Shown here piece by piece: positions 13,477 to 18,262 of a stretch of DNA of 18,262 bases. Each line of letters opens with the position of its first letter. Position 1 is the first letter of the stretch. A model generated the notes under the pieces. It was given only the letters and a program-made list of their open reading frames with translations, was not told the DNA's origin and ran no database searches. The stretch spans positions 1 to 18,262 of the forward strand of contig CAYHKY010000027.1 of NCBI GenBank assembly GCA_964357355.1, given 5' to 3'. Origin of the DNA: CAYHKY01 sp964357355 (GTDB lineage: Bacteria; Patescibacteriota; Microgenomatia; UBA10105). Made by a program: the position numbers and the translations under genes.

Positions 13477-14337
13477 ATGAGCTTTAATAAAAAAATTGCG
13501 GTAATTTCCTTTTTAATTTTACATCTTCTAGCATCTGCAGCACTACCTCAATCATCTGTAGCTTATTCCGCCGGCGGAGCAGGGACACTCACCATTTTAC
13601 CAGCCAATATTACAACAATTTCCGGATCCTCCATATCGTTTGATGTGATGTTCAATACCGGCGGTCAAGCCATATCAGGAATCGCGATGCGGTTGCTTAT
13701 CCCTGTAACTGCGGATGATCTGGAAGTCACTGCCATCACGCCAAATACTACTCTTGGCTGGTCATTTCCCGTCACTTCACACCAAACCGAAGGCAGTAAC
13801 ATCCAGGTTGATGTGATGGGGCTGATCACCTCAGTCAGCGGTTTTACTGCAAGCACAAATACCAAACTGACTACTATCACTATTCAAACAACCAGAACCT
13901 TTGCTCCAAAAAACTTGGCCTTCAGTTCGGCGCAGACCAAAATGACCCGGAAATCTGATGCGTCAGACATTCTGGGAAGTATGGGAACAGCTACTTTGAG
14001 TACGGATCAATCAGGCTTGGTACCCGCCTCACCGGGAACTGGAAGTTACTATGTTGCTGCGTCACCACAATCTAGTCCCGGTTTGCCATATTTACCCGCT
14101 AATCCCGGAACAACTACTCTCACTCCGCGGGTTACACCGCTTACAAGCGCTATTCCAAATGAAATTACCGGTGCTTCTGAATCAAATCAAATCAAAACCC
14201 CGCCTATTTCTGAACCGGTTGGCATAAGTGAGACTCCCGGCAAACCGTTGCTTTCTTTTGTATCACCCCAACTCATTGTCCTTGGCTTCCTGAGCCTTCT
14301 GGGAATTGTCGTGGCGGTTCTCCTTCTCAAACGTTAA
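13477..14337 (+). CDS. Membrane-anchored cohesin-like protein (anchoring subunit candidate)
   Basis: A 286-residue protein with an N-terminal signal peptide (likely cut after S-V-A29), a cohesin-like domain at ~33-180 (GSSISFDVMFNTGGQAISGI, ADDLEVTAITPNTT), a Pro/Ser/Thr-rich linker at ~185-262 typical of cell-wall-spanning stalks, and a C-terminal membrane helix (about 265-284, QLIVLGFLSLLGIVVAVLLL) ending in KR. There is no dockerin and no LPXTG motif. The cohesin is close in sequence to that of the preceding gene (both share KSDA(T/S)DILG near its end). In the operon it is the only member with a C-terminal anchor and no dockerin, which suits the terminal, cell-attached receptor for the dockerins encoded upstream. 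Confidence 0.8.
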   Translation: MSFNKKIAVISFLILHLLASAALPQSSVAYSAGGAGTLTILPANITTISGSSISFDVMFNTGGQAISGIAMRLLIPVTADDLEVTAITPNTTLGWSFPVTSHQTEGSNIQVDVMGLITSVSGFTASTNTKLTTITIQTTRTFAPKNLAFSSAQTKMTRKSDASDILGSMGTATLSTDQSGLVPASPGTGSYYVAASPQSSPGLPYLPANPGTTTLTPRVTPLTSAIPNEITGASESNQIKTPPISEPVGISETPGKPLLSFVSPQLIVLGFLSLLGIVVAVLLLKR

Positions 14338-14349
14338 AGCATCCCATTC

Positions 14350-14442
14350 TATACCCGTCTTACGCTGGTTTGCAACCTAAAAGGTTGCAATAGCAGCTTA
14401 GAGGGGTATATGGCCGGAACAAATTCAAATATGTAGGCTATA
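14350..14442 (+). repeat. Dispersed stem-loop repeat, copy D
   Basis: TATACCCGTCTTACGCTGG, stem GCAACC-TAAAA-GGTTGC (14372-14388), TAGCAGCTTAGAGGGGTATA, tail TATGGCCGGAACAAATTCAA to GGCTATA. The outer TATACCC/GGGTATA ends also pair. It lies 13 bp after the cohesin operon. On the minus strand its left end shows TTGCAA-16-TATAGA (14375-14348). Confidence 0.8.
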
Positions 14443-14493
14443 TCAAGTCTTCAAGTTAAACTCTAATGAACTTCTCGATATTTTTTATAAACT

Positions 14494-14570
14494 ATTCTTA
14501 CTGCATCCGTCAGCTGACGGATCAGTATAGAATGCGTTATGGCCTCACAAATTCAAGTAAGTTGGCTATA
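14494..14570 (+). repeat. Divergent repeat copy E overlapping the ATPase 3' end
   Basis: The stem is ATTCTTACTGCATCCGTCAG (14494-14513) pairing with CTGACGGATCAGTATAGAAT (14514-14533), 19 pairs with one bulge on each side. Its core is the perfect 18-bp palindrome 14505-14522. It is followed by a diverged tail (TATGGCC, ACAAATTCAA, GGCTATA; 14538-14570), so the order matches copies B-D. The tail doubles as the last codons of the ATPase gene. Confidence 0.6.
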
Positions 14571-15679
14571 TTCACCATAGTTACTTTTGATTTATATATT
14601 TTTTCAAATTCTCTGGCACCTCTGCTCAATTTTCCCAATCCGAATTTAAACTCCCATGCAGCAATTTTTTGTCCGGAAACTTCTAAATAATCAACTTCCG
14701 CTCCGCTATATGATCTCCAGAAGAAGTTATTCACCGGACTTCTCAAATTTACCTTTCTTTTCATCCTCTCCATAAATAAAAGGTTTTCCCACACCATTTC
14801 AGCATCCATCCTCAATGCGATATCATTAAAATCTCCGATCAACGCATTCCTTATCCCCAAATCCACGAAGTAAACTTTGTACCTGCGCCCGATTTCCCTT
14901 CTTGGATTTTTTGAATATGGATATAATCTTTTTATTACATAAGCCTTTTCCAAAACATCCAAATAAGCCACTACTGTTTTCCTGTCAATTTTTAATCTGT
15001 TTGCCAGCTCATTCTCATTCATTTCCGAGCCAATTTGATAAGCCAATGCCCGAGTCAAATCCCTAATTCTCTGGGGATTTCTGATTCCGGAAAATGCCAA
15101 TACATCTTTAAATAAATAACTCTCCACAATGCTATCCAACAATATTCTTTTTAATTCTAATTTTGGTTGCAAATAAACTTCCGGGTAGCTTCCATATAAC
15201 ATTATATGCGGCCAAATAAAGTCTGCTGTCCTGGCGTTTTCAAATCCTCTCAACTCTGTAAGCCCCGGTGGATATAGAATAAAATCCACATATCTTCCCG
15301 TCATCGCATCACTCATTTGGTTTTTAAGTTCAAAGCTTGATGAACCGGTTGCCACCAGCTTTAGTTTCGGAAAATTATCATAAAGTATTTTAAAAGTCAG
15401 TCCGGCATTAGTCAGCTGCTGTGCCTCGTCGACCAACAAACAATCCAAATCCCGGACCAATCTGCTCAATTCTGTTAAAGAATTGTTATCTACTACACTC
15501 ATATCTTCTGCCAAATCACAATTCAGATATCCCACCTTCATACCGTCTGTTTCAAACTTGTTTTTTATAGCTTTCAAAATAGTTGTTTTCCCTGCCTGGC
15601 GAGGTCCTATTATCAATGCTACTTTTCGTAATTCTTCCAAGCTGTTAACCACCATTTCTTGTATCAATCTGGGGATCAT
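14537..15679 (-). CDS. AAA+ ATPase with DUF4143 C-terminal domain
   Basis: A 380-residue protein when started at the ATG at 15679. Walker A GPRQAGKTT (25-33), Walker B CLLVDEAQQL, then ATGSSSFEL (sensor region), a winged-helix segment (NENELANRLKIDRKTVVAYL) and the DUF4143 C-terminus with GAEVDYLEV and AWEFKFG, a PD-(D/E)xK-like pair. Such ATPases are abundant in bacteria and archaea, often in variable regions, and their role is poorly known (defence or toxin-like roles are proposed). Start choice: perfect TTGACA-17-TATAAT ends 7 nt before 15679, whereas an upstream ATG at 15715 lies inside the -35. The stop codon and last residues (VNIANLLEFVRP) lie in repeat copy E. Confidence 0.82.
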   Translation of the reverse strand: MIPRLIQEMVVNSLEELRKVALIIGPRQAGKTTILKAIKNKFETDGMKVGYLNCDLAEDMSVVDNNSLTELSRLVRDLDCLLVDEAQQLTNAGLTFKILYDNFPKLKLVATGSSSFELKNQMSDAMTGRYVDFILYPPGLTELRGFENARTADFIWPHIMLYGSYPEVYLQPKLELKRILLDSIVESYLFKDVLAFSGIRNPQRIRDLTRALAYQIGSEMNENELANRLKIDRKTVVAYLDVLEKAYVIKRLYPYSKNPRREIGRRYKVYFVDLGIRNALIGDFNDIALRMDAEMVWENLLFMERMKRKVNLRSPVNNFFWRSYSGAEVDYLEVSGQKIAAWEFKFGLGKLSRGAREFEKIYKSKVTMVNIANLLEFVRP

Positions 15680-15686
15680 AATCCCA

Positions 15687-15715
15687 ATTATAATACTAAT
15701 AATGTGATTTGTCAA
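15687..15715 (-). promoter_or_regulatory. Consensus promoter of the DUF4143 ATPase
   Basis: Minus strand: TTGACA (15715-15710), exactly 17 nt, TATAAT (15692-15687), 7 nt to the ATG at 15679. Both hexamers match consensus, making this the clearest case of the short-leader layout. Confidence 0.75.
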
Positions 15716-15739
15716 TATTAACTTCGAAGAGAGCTCACA

Positions 15740-15841
15740 GAGTGAATTCAGTTTTCCCCAATGTCATCCTCGTGAAAACGAGGATCCGGATTCCCGGTCA
15801 AGCCGGGAATGACAAGTTTTCGGGAAGAACTGAATTCACTC
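15740..15841. mobile_element. Composite palindromic element: 14-bp inverted ends around a dRS3-like core
   Basis: GAGTGAATTCAGTT (15740-15753) and AACTGAATTCACTC (15828-15841) are perfect inverted repeats, continued by TTCCC/GGGAA (15754-15758 and 15822-15826). Inside, TGTCAT/ATGACA (15762-15767, 15809-15814) closes two hairpins, ATCCTCG-N6-CGAGGAT and ATTCCCGG-TCAAG-CCGGGAAT. The core matches the transketolase insertion. It lies between the divergent ATPase and the 15892 gene. Confidence 0.75.
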
Positions 15842-15852
15842 CGTACAAACAC

Positions 15853-15880
15853 TTGCATTTACCGAAATTTATGCTACACT
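15853..15880 (+). promoter_or_regulatory. Promoter of gene 15892-16587
   Basis: TTGCAT (15853-15858), 16-nt spacer, TACACT (15875-15880), 11 nt to the ATG at 15892. Confidence 0.5.
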
Positions 15881-15891
15881 ATGGGACTTAT

Positions 15892-16587
15892 ATGCCAAAC
15901 AAATTTGAGATTGGACTTGATTCGAGTGCGGCAGCCAGATTCCAAAACGGCGCCCAACCCAAAGATCACACCAAATTTACAGTAGGTAAACCTACTCCAC
16001 TTCCCCAACCGGAAATGTCTTTTGCAATGTCCTCAGGTAGTACGCAAGGAATGGGATTATTTATTACAGAAATGAATTCAAAGGAGTTTAAAATAGCACG
16101 CGGTTTACATAATCGAGTTATTAATATTGTTGATATGATCGTTGTTAAGACAGAAAAAGGTAAATTGAGTTTGTGTGTTATGACCATTGACGACATATTT
16201 CGTCTAAGAGAAGTTTTTGACGATAAAAATTATGTAGAAAATGACGCTCTTAAGAGAGCTTTGAAAAAAGCATTAACAGAAAAATACATGGTTGAAATTG
16301 GTAAGAAATTAAAGGAAAAATTTGGTAATACTAAACTTAATACACTGGAACAAAAATGTGTCATACTTAATATGGCAGCCTCAAAGTCCCCTCAAGATAT
16401 AGCAGATAACATAGCAGCTATCCGGAGTATGTCAGAAGAACAAGCAGGATACATTTTGCTACAATTTGGGGAAACTATGGGCTCCATACATGGTGCTACT
16501 GGAGACACTGGTGAAATGAGACTGACTCAAAATCAAGATATTTTAAAAGCTTTATTTGGGGAAAATGAAGACGTTGAAGGAGACTAA
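15892..16587 (+). CDS. Hypothetical protein, 231 aa
   Basis: Not recognised. The frame is open further upstream (to 15709), but that stretch is the palindromic repeat and the ATPase promoter, so the ATG at 15892, 11 nt after a promoter, is taken as start. The product is soluble: a Pro/Lys-rich N-terminus, a beta-rich middle (GLFITEMNSKEFKIARGLHN, VINIVDMIVVKTEKGKLSLC), then long helices (LKRALKKALTEKYMVEIGKK) and an acidic C-terminal end. No catalytic motif or membrane segment. Followed 45 nt later by another unknown gene on the same strand, possibly co-transcribed. Confidence 0.65.
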   Translation: MPNKFEIGLDSSAAARFQNGAQPKDHTKFTVGKPTPLPQPEMSFAMSSGSTQGMGLFITEMNSKEFKIARGLHNRVINIVDMIVVKTEKGKLSLCVMTIDDIFRLREVFDDKNYVENDALKRALKKALTEKYMVEIGKKLKEKFGNTKLNTLEQKCVILNMAASKSPQDIADNIAAIRSMSEEQAGYILLQFGETMGSIHGATGDTGEMRLTQNQDILKALFGENEDVEGD

Positions 16588-16632
16588 AACTCCACACAAT
16601 ATGTTAACTCTGCTGCTTATTAAATAATCCCT

Positions 16633-17040
16633 ATGCCGCGAAAAGAATCTCCAATTTGGACCCTCGAACAAATTGCCTATTTTGAGGGTGTTTCTGCCAG
16701 GCTTCGCACCCCTAGTCATCTCTTTCCGGAAGGCGAAGTGGCTACTGGCGTGATGGCCATGATTGCTGATTGGATGGGTATTAATCCTGATCTCGCGGCT
16801 TTGTATAGATACGGAAAATTAAAACTTCCTAAAGATGAGGCAACTCTTTTATGCATCAAACCCTGGTCAGACAATTTAGGTCAAATCAAATATGCAGTTA
16901 CCGAAGGTCGTACATTAGCCGCGCTTTCAGATGACGACCTTGATCGCTTTGGAGAATTAGCCTTAAATATTGCCACAGCTCATTCCTTTCGTACTGATAC
17001 ACTGACGTGTTATACCGCTTATGCTGAACGCGATTCCTGA
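16633..17040 (+). CDS. Hypothetical protein, 135 aa
   Basis: Not recognised. Soluble and largely helical, with WTLEQIAYFEGVSARLRTP at the start, then GVMAMIADWMGINPDLAALY and a helical C-terminus (DDDLDRFGELALNIATAHSF). It ends in TGA, showing that TGA is a stop in this organism. No convincing promoter or Shine-Dalgarno sequence was found, so it may be read with the 15892 gene. Confidence 0.55.
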   Translation: MPRKESPIWTLEQIAYFEGVSARLRTPSHLFPEGEVATGVMAMIADWMGINPDLAALYRYGKLKLPKDEATLLCIKPWSDNLGQIKYAVTEGRTLAALSDDDLDRFGELALNIATAHSFRTDTLTCYTAYAERDS

Positions 17041-17156
17041 TTCGCAGTATACTACTACCTTAAACCCGACCATAACTCCGACTTTTGGAACCCCGGCCGG
17101 CTGGACCTGGCTCCTCAACAAAAGTAAATCTAACCCTGTTCAACTTGGGAGCAGGA

Positions 17157-17209
17157 CTTACGCAGTCATCCTGATCCGTCAACTGACGGAGAAGGATCCA
17201 GCGCGTAAG
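17157..17209. repeat. Long imperfect hairpin with TCCGTC/GACGGA core, copy 3
   Basis: Three nested stems: CTTACGC/GCGTAAG (17157-17163 and 17203-17209), ATCCT/AGGAT (17168-17172 and 17193-17197), TCCGTC/GACGGA (17175-17180 and 17185-17190). 18 base pairs in 53 nt. It occupies the gap 17041-17261, which holds no convincing gene; the open frame across it is made of repeat. Confidence 0.65.
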
Positions 17210-17236
17210 CGCATTTCAAAACGCTTCGCATAACTC

Positions 17237-17266
17237 CAACCTGGGGGGTTGAATTGTATTTTTATT
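17237..17266 (+). terminator. Weak terminator-like hairpin between convergent genes
   Basis: CAACC-TGGGG-GGTTG (17237-17251) followed by a T-rich run with interruptions. Position at a convergent gene junction fits a terminator; the stem is short. Confidence 0.35.
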
Positions 17267-17915
17267 TTGTCACGGTCCTCCCGAGTATTTCAGCTTGCTG
17301 ACGGAAATATGTTTTCAGTTCTTTGAGGCTGAGCGGTTTGATCATCCGCGGAAGTTGCTCAAAAGCATCAACTTGAAGCAAATCGCTTCCCAATATGAGA
17401 GGATCAAAATCCATCCCAAATTTTATTCTCACCCCTTCACGCAGATCCCACAACGAAAATTTTTGCAGCAAATAGTAAAGGTCTACAAAATCTTTGACTT
17501 CCGTTCGTCTGGTAACCGTTTGAATTTTGTTTACGGCGATATCCAATAAACTATCTACACGAATATCTTTATAGTTGGTAGTTGCCTCAAGTTGGGAGTA
17601 GGGATAATACCCAAAATCTACTTTTAATAGTTGATTACCAAAATAAAGCTTGACCCGAAGTACAACTTCAATAAATTCCGACACAAAAGTAAACCTGTGC
17701 TTCCGTGACCATTCCGTAAGCAATGTGGTCAAAACTACGGGATCAAAACGTTTTTGACTAAAAAAATCAAGATCTTCAGAGTACCTATGTCCATAATACA
17801 GATGACTCAGTACCGTGCCTCCAGTGAAGTAAAACTCTTTCTTAAGAAACGAATTCTGATTTACTTCATCCAAAATGATTTGTTGTTCTTCGGTGAAGTC
17901 AGGCATTTTCCCCAT
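17262..17915 (-). CDS. AbiEii-like nucleotidyltransferase (DUF1814 family)
   Basis: A 217-residue protein of the AbiEii/AbiGii toxin-type nucleotidyltransferases. Seen: the fingers motif TGGTVLSHLYYGHRYSEDLD with G32-G33-T34 and metal-binding D48-L-D50, followed by FF, and the later VNKIQTVTRRTEVKDFVDLYYLL, the conserved K...R...KDFxDL block. In known type IV toxin-antitoxin systems AbiEii proteins modify tRNA or other targets and are held in check by a cognate partner. The start overlaps the 3' end of the small upstream gene (stop 17861) by 55 nt, or 46 nt if the ATG at 17906 is used, pointing to coupled translation. The partner is not a classical AbiEi wHTH protein, so the toxin role is an inference. 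Confidence 0.75.
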   Translation of the reverse strand: MGKMPDFTEEQQIILDEVNQNSFLKKEFYFTGGTVLSHLYYGHRYSEDLDFFSQKRFDPVVLTTLLTEWSRKHRFTFVSEFIEVVLRVKLYFGNQLLKVDFGYYPYSQLEATTNYKDIRVDSLLDIAVNKIQTVTRRTEVKDFVDLYYLLQKFSLWDLREGVRIKFGMDFDPLILGSDLLQVDAFEQLPRMIKPLSLKELKTYFRQQAEILGRTVTK

Positions 17916-18103
17916 ATGAGAAGCTCCATTAAGCGTTTTCGTCTCGGCAACATATCTAGTTTGTCCCAGTTTTTTTTAACCTCAGCAAGAGGTATCTTTT
18001 CCCCTTTGTCAAGGCCGTCGTTAATCATCCGCGCGAGAATTTTGAGCCGTCCCTGCGGAGTTTTTTTGAGCTCATTGATGTCATAGTCCCAAATAAATAC
18101 CAT
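17861..18103 (-). CDS. Small partner of the AbiEii-like protein (putative antitoxin)
   Basis: An 80-residue basic, helical protein from the ATG at 18103. It opens with MVFIWDYDINELKKTPQGRL and continues KIPLAEVKKNWDKLDMLPRR and a helix (LMELLIWGK). Short proteins of this look often precede DUF1814 nucleotidyltransferases, and the 3' end overlaps the nucleotidyltransferase gene, the usual geometry of a toxin-antitoxin pair. A GTG at 18118 would add five residues, but it abuts the -10 box (TATAAT at 18115-18110), so the ATG 6 nt downstream is preferred. Family recognition is by context and eye only. Confidence 0.55.
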   Translation of the reverse strand: MVFIWDYDINELKKTPQGRLKILARMINDGLDKGEKIPLAEVKKNWDKLDMLPRRKRLMELLIWGKCLTSPKNNKSFWMK

Positions 18104-18109
18104 ACCGCT

Positions 18110-18115
18110 ATTATA
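18110..18115 (-). promoter_or_regulatory. -10 box overlapping the rpe stop codon
   Basis: Perfect TATAAT on the minus strand at 18115-18110, 6 nt before the ATG at 18103. It contains the TAA stop of the upstream epimerase gene. No clear -35. Confidence 0.4.
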
Positions 18116-18262
18116 CACCTTTTAATTCCGCTATTGCTTCTGCTATCCGCCGGGAATTTTTTTGATAAAGATAACTCGTGGACACGAGCCTGGTAGCTCC
18201 ATTTGCAAAAACCTGAGGCGCGGTCTGTTTGTCAATCACGCCATCGACTTCAATCGGCATGT
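18111..18262 (-). CDS. rpe: Ribulose-phosphate 3-epimerase, C-terminal end (cut by window edge)
   Basis: The last 50 codons of a gene entering from the right edge. MPIEVDGVIDKQTAPQVFAN matches the conserved (I)EVDGG segment near the C-terminus of ribulose-phosphate 3-epimerase, whose Asp is catalytic, followed by GATRLVSTSYLYQ (usual G-A-D-x-x-V-x-G-S-x-x-F) and a terminal helix. The second Gly of VDGG is Val here. It interconverts ribulose-5-phosphate and xylulose-5-phosphate, feeding the transketolase and transaldolase in this window. Another TIM-barrel enzyme is possible because only the last quarter is visible. Confidence 0.65.
   Translation of the reverse strand, partial: MPIEVDGVIDKQTAPQVFANGATRLVSTSYLYQKNSRRIAEAIAELKGV

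Noticed and set aside
15709..15891. N-terminal extension of the gene at 15892 (open frame from 15709)
   Set aside because: It is translation of the ATPase promoter and the palindromic repeat; a promoter lies at 15853-15880, so the ATG at 15892 is the better start.
17021..17233. Small plus-strand frame after the gene ending at 17040
   Set aside because: Most of it is the 17157-17209 hairpin, and it has no start signal or protein-like pattern.
1..18262. tRNA, rRNA or CRISPR array
   Set aside because: No cloverleaf with a CCA/acceptor pattern, no rRNA-like sequence and no regularly spaced repeats were seen.
1..18262. Alternative genetic code (TGA as Gly)
   Set aside because: TGA ends several well-supported frames (for example 4426-4428 and 17038-17040), and no gene requires TGA to be read as sense.

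Overview
The window looks like a fragment of a Candidate Phyla Radiation (Patescibacteria) genome, most plausibly Microgenomates-like; this is inferred from gene style and not from a marker gene. Pointers are moderate-to-low GC, tight packing with many small unknown proteins, almost no Shine-Dalgarno sequences, promoter -10 boxes sitting only 6-12 nt before start codons (leaderless starts), a fermentative sugar / non-oxidative pentose-phosphate gene set, and TM-anchored cohesin/dockerin surface proteins. TGA is used as a normal stop (for example at 4428 and 17040), which argues against the recoded Gracilibacteria/Absconditabacteria.

Layout. 1-922: a TrmB-family regulator (cut by the left edge) divergent from a SemiSWEET sugar transporter, with three 7-bp direct repeats between them. 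963-3369: a minus-strand group with a GalT-like uridylyltransferase that has lost its cysteine zinc ligands, an unknown protein, a receiver-like protein lacking the phospho-Asp, and a possible isochorismatase-fold protein. 3622-4428: four small plus-strand genes, two encoding tiny membrane proteins. 4435-6317: a BadF/BadG-type sugar kinase and transaldolase (minus). 6318-6708: a long non-coding region holding a cloverleaf-like inverted repeat, a strong intrinsic terminator and a candidate free-standing RNA. 6709-8235: a gene broken by an in-frame TAA, then a transglutaminase-like protein. 8576-10540: transketolase carrying an in-frame palindromic repeat insertion. 10731-14337: a three-gene cohesin/dockerin operon. 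14537-15679: a DUF4143-type AAA+ ATPase. 15892-17040: two unknown genes. 17262-18103: an AbiEii-like nucleotidyltransferase with its small partner. 18111-18262: the C-terminal end of ribulose-phosphate 3-epimerase.

How the genes fit together. SemiSWEET, GalT, a BadF-type (GlcNAc-like) kinase, transaldolase, transketolase and ribulose-phosphate 3-epimerase form a loose sugar-uptake and non-oxidative pentose-phosphate neighbourhood. The cohesin operon encodes two secreted proteins that each carry an N-terminal cohesin-like domain and a C-terminal dockerin, plus a third cohesin protein ending in a membrane anchor. Together they could build a cell-surface chain or scaffold.

The second theme is small repeats. 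A family of roughly 65-105 bp elements (copies near 3381, 8329, 10583, 14350 and 14494) has a variable but always pairable stem-loop joined to a conserved tail. At least three copies carry an outward promoter-like pair, and copies bracket the cohesin operon as direct repeats. A separate family of paired palindromes resembling Neisseria dRS3 is inserted inside transketolase and upstream of the ATPase. All calls come from reading the sequence; no database search was run.
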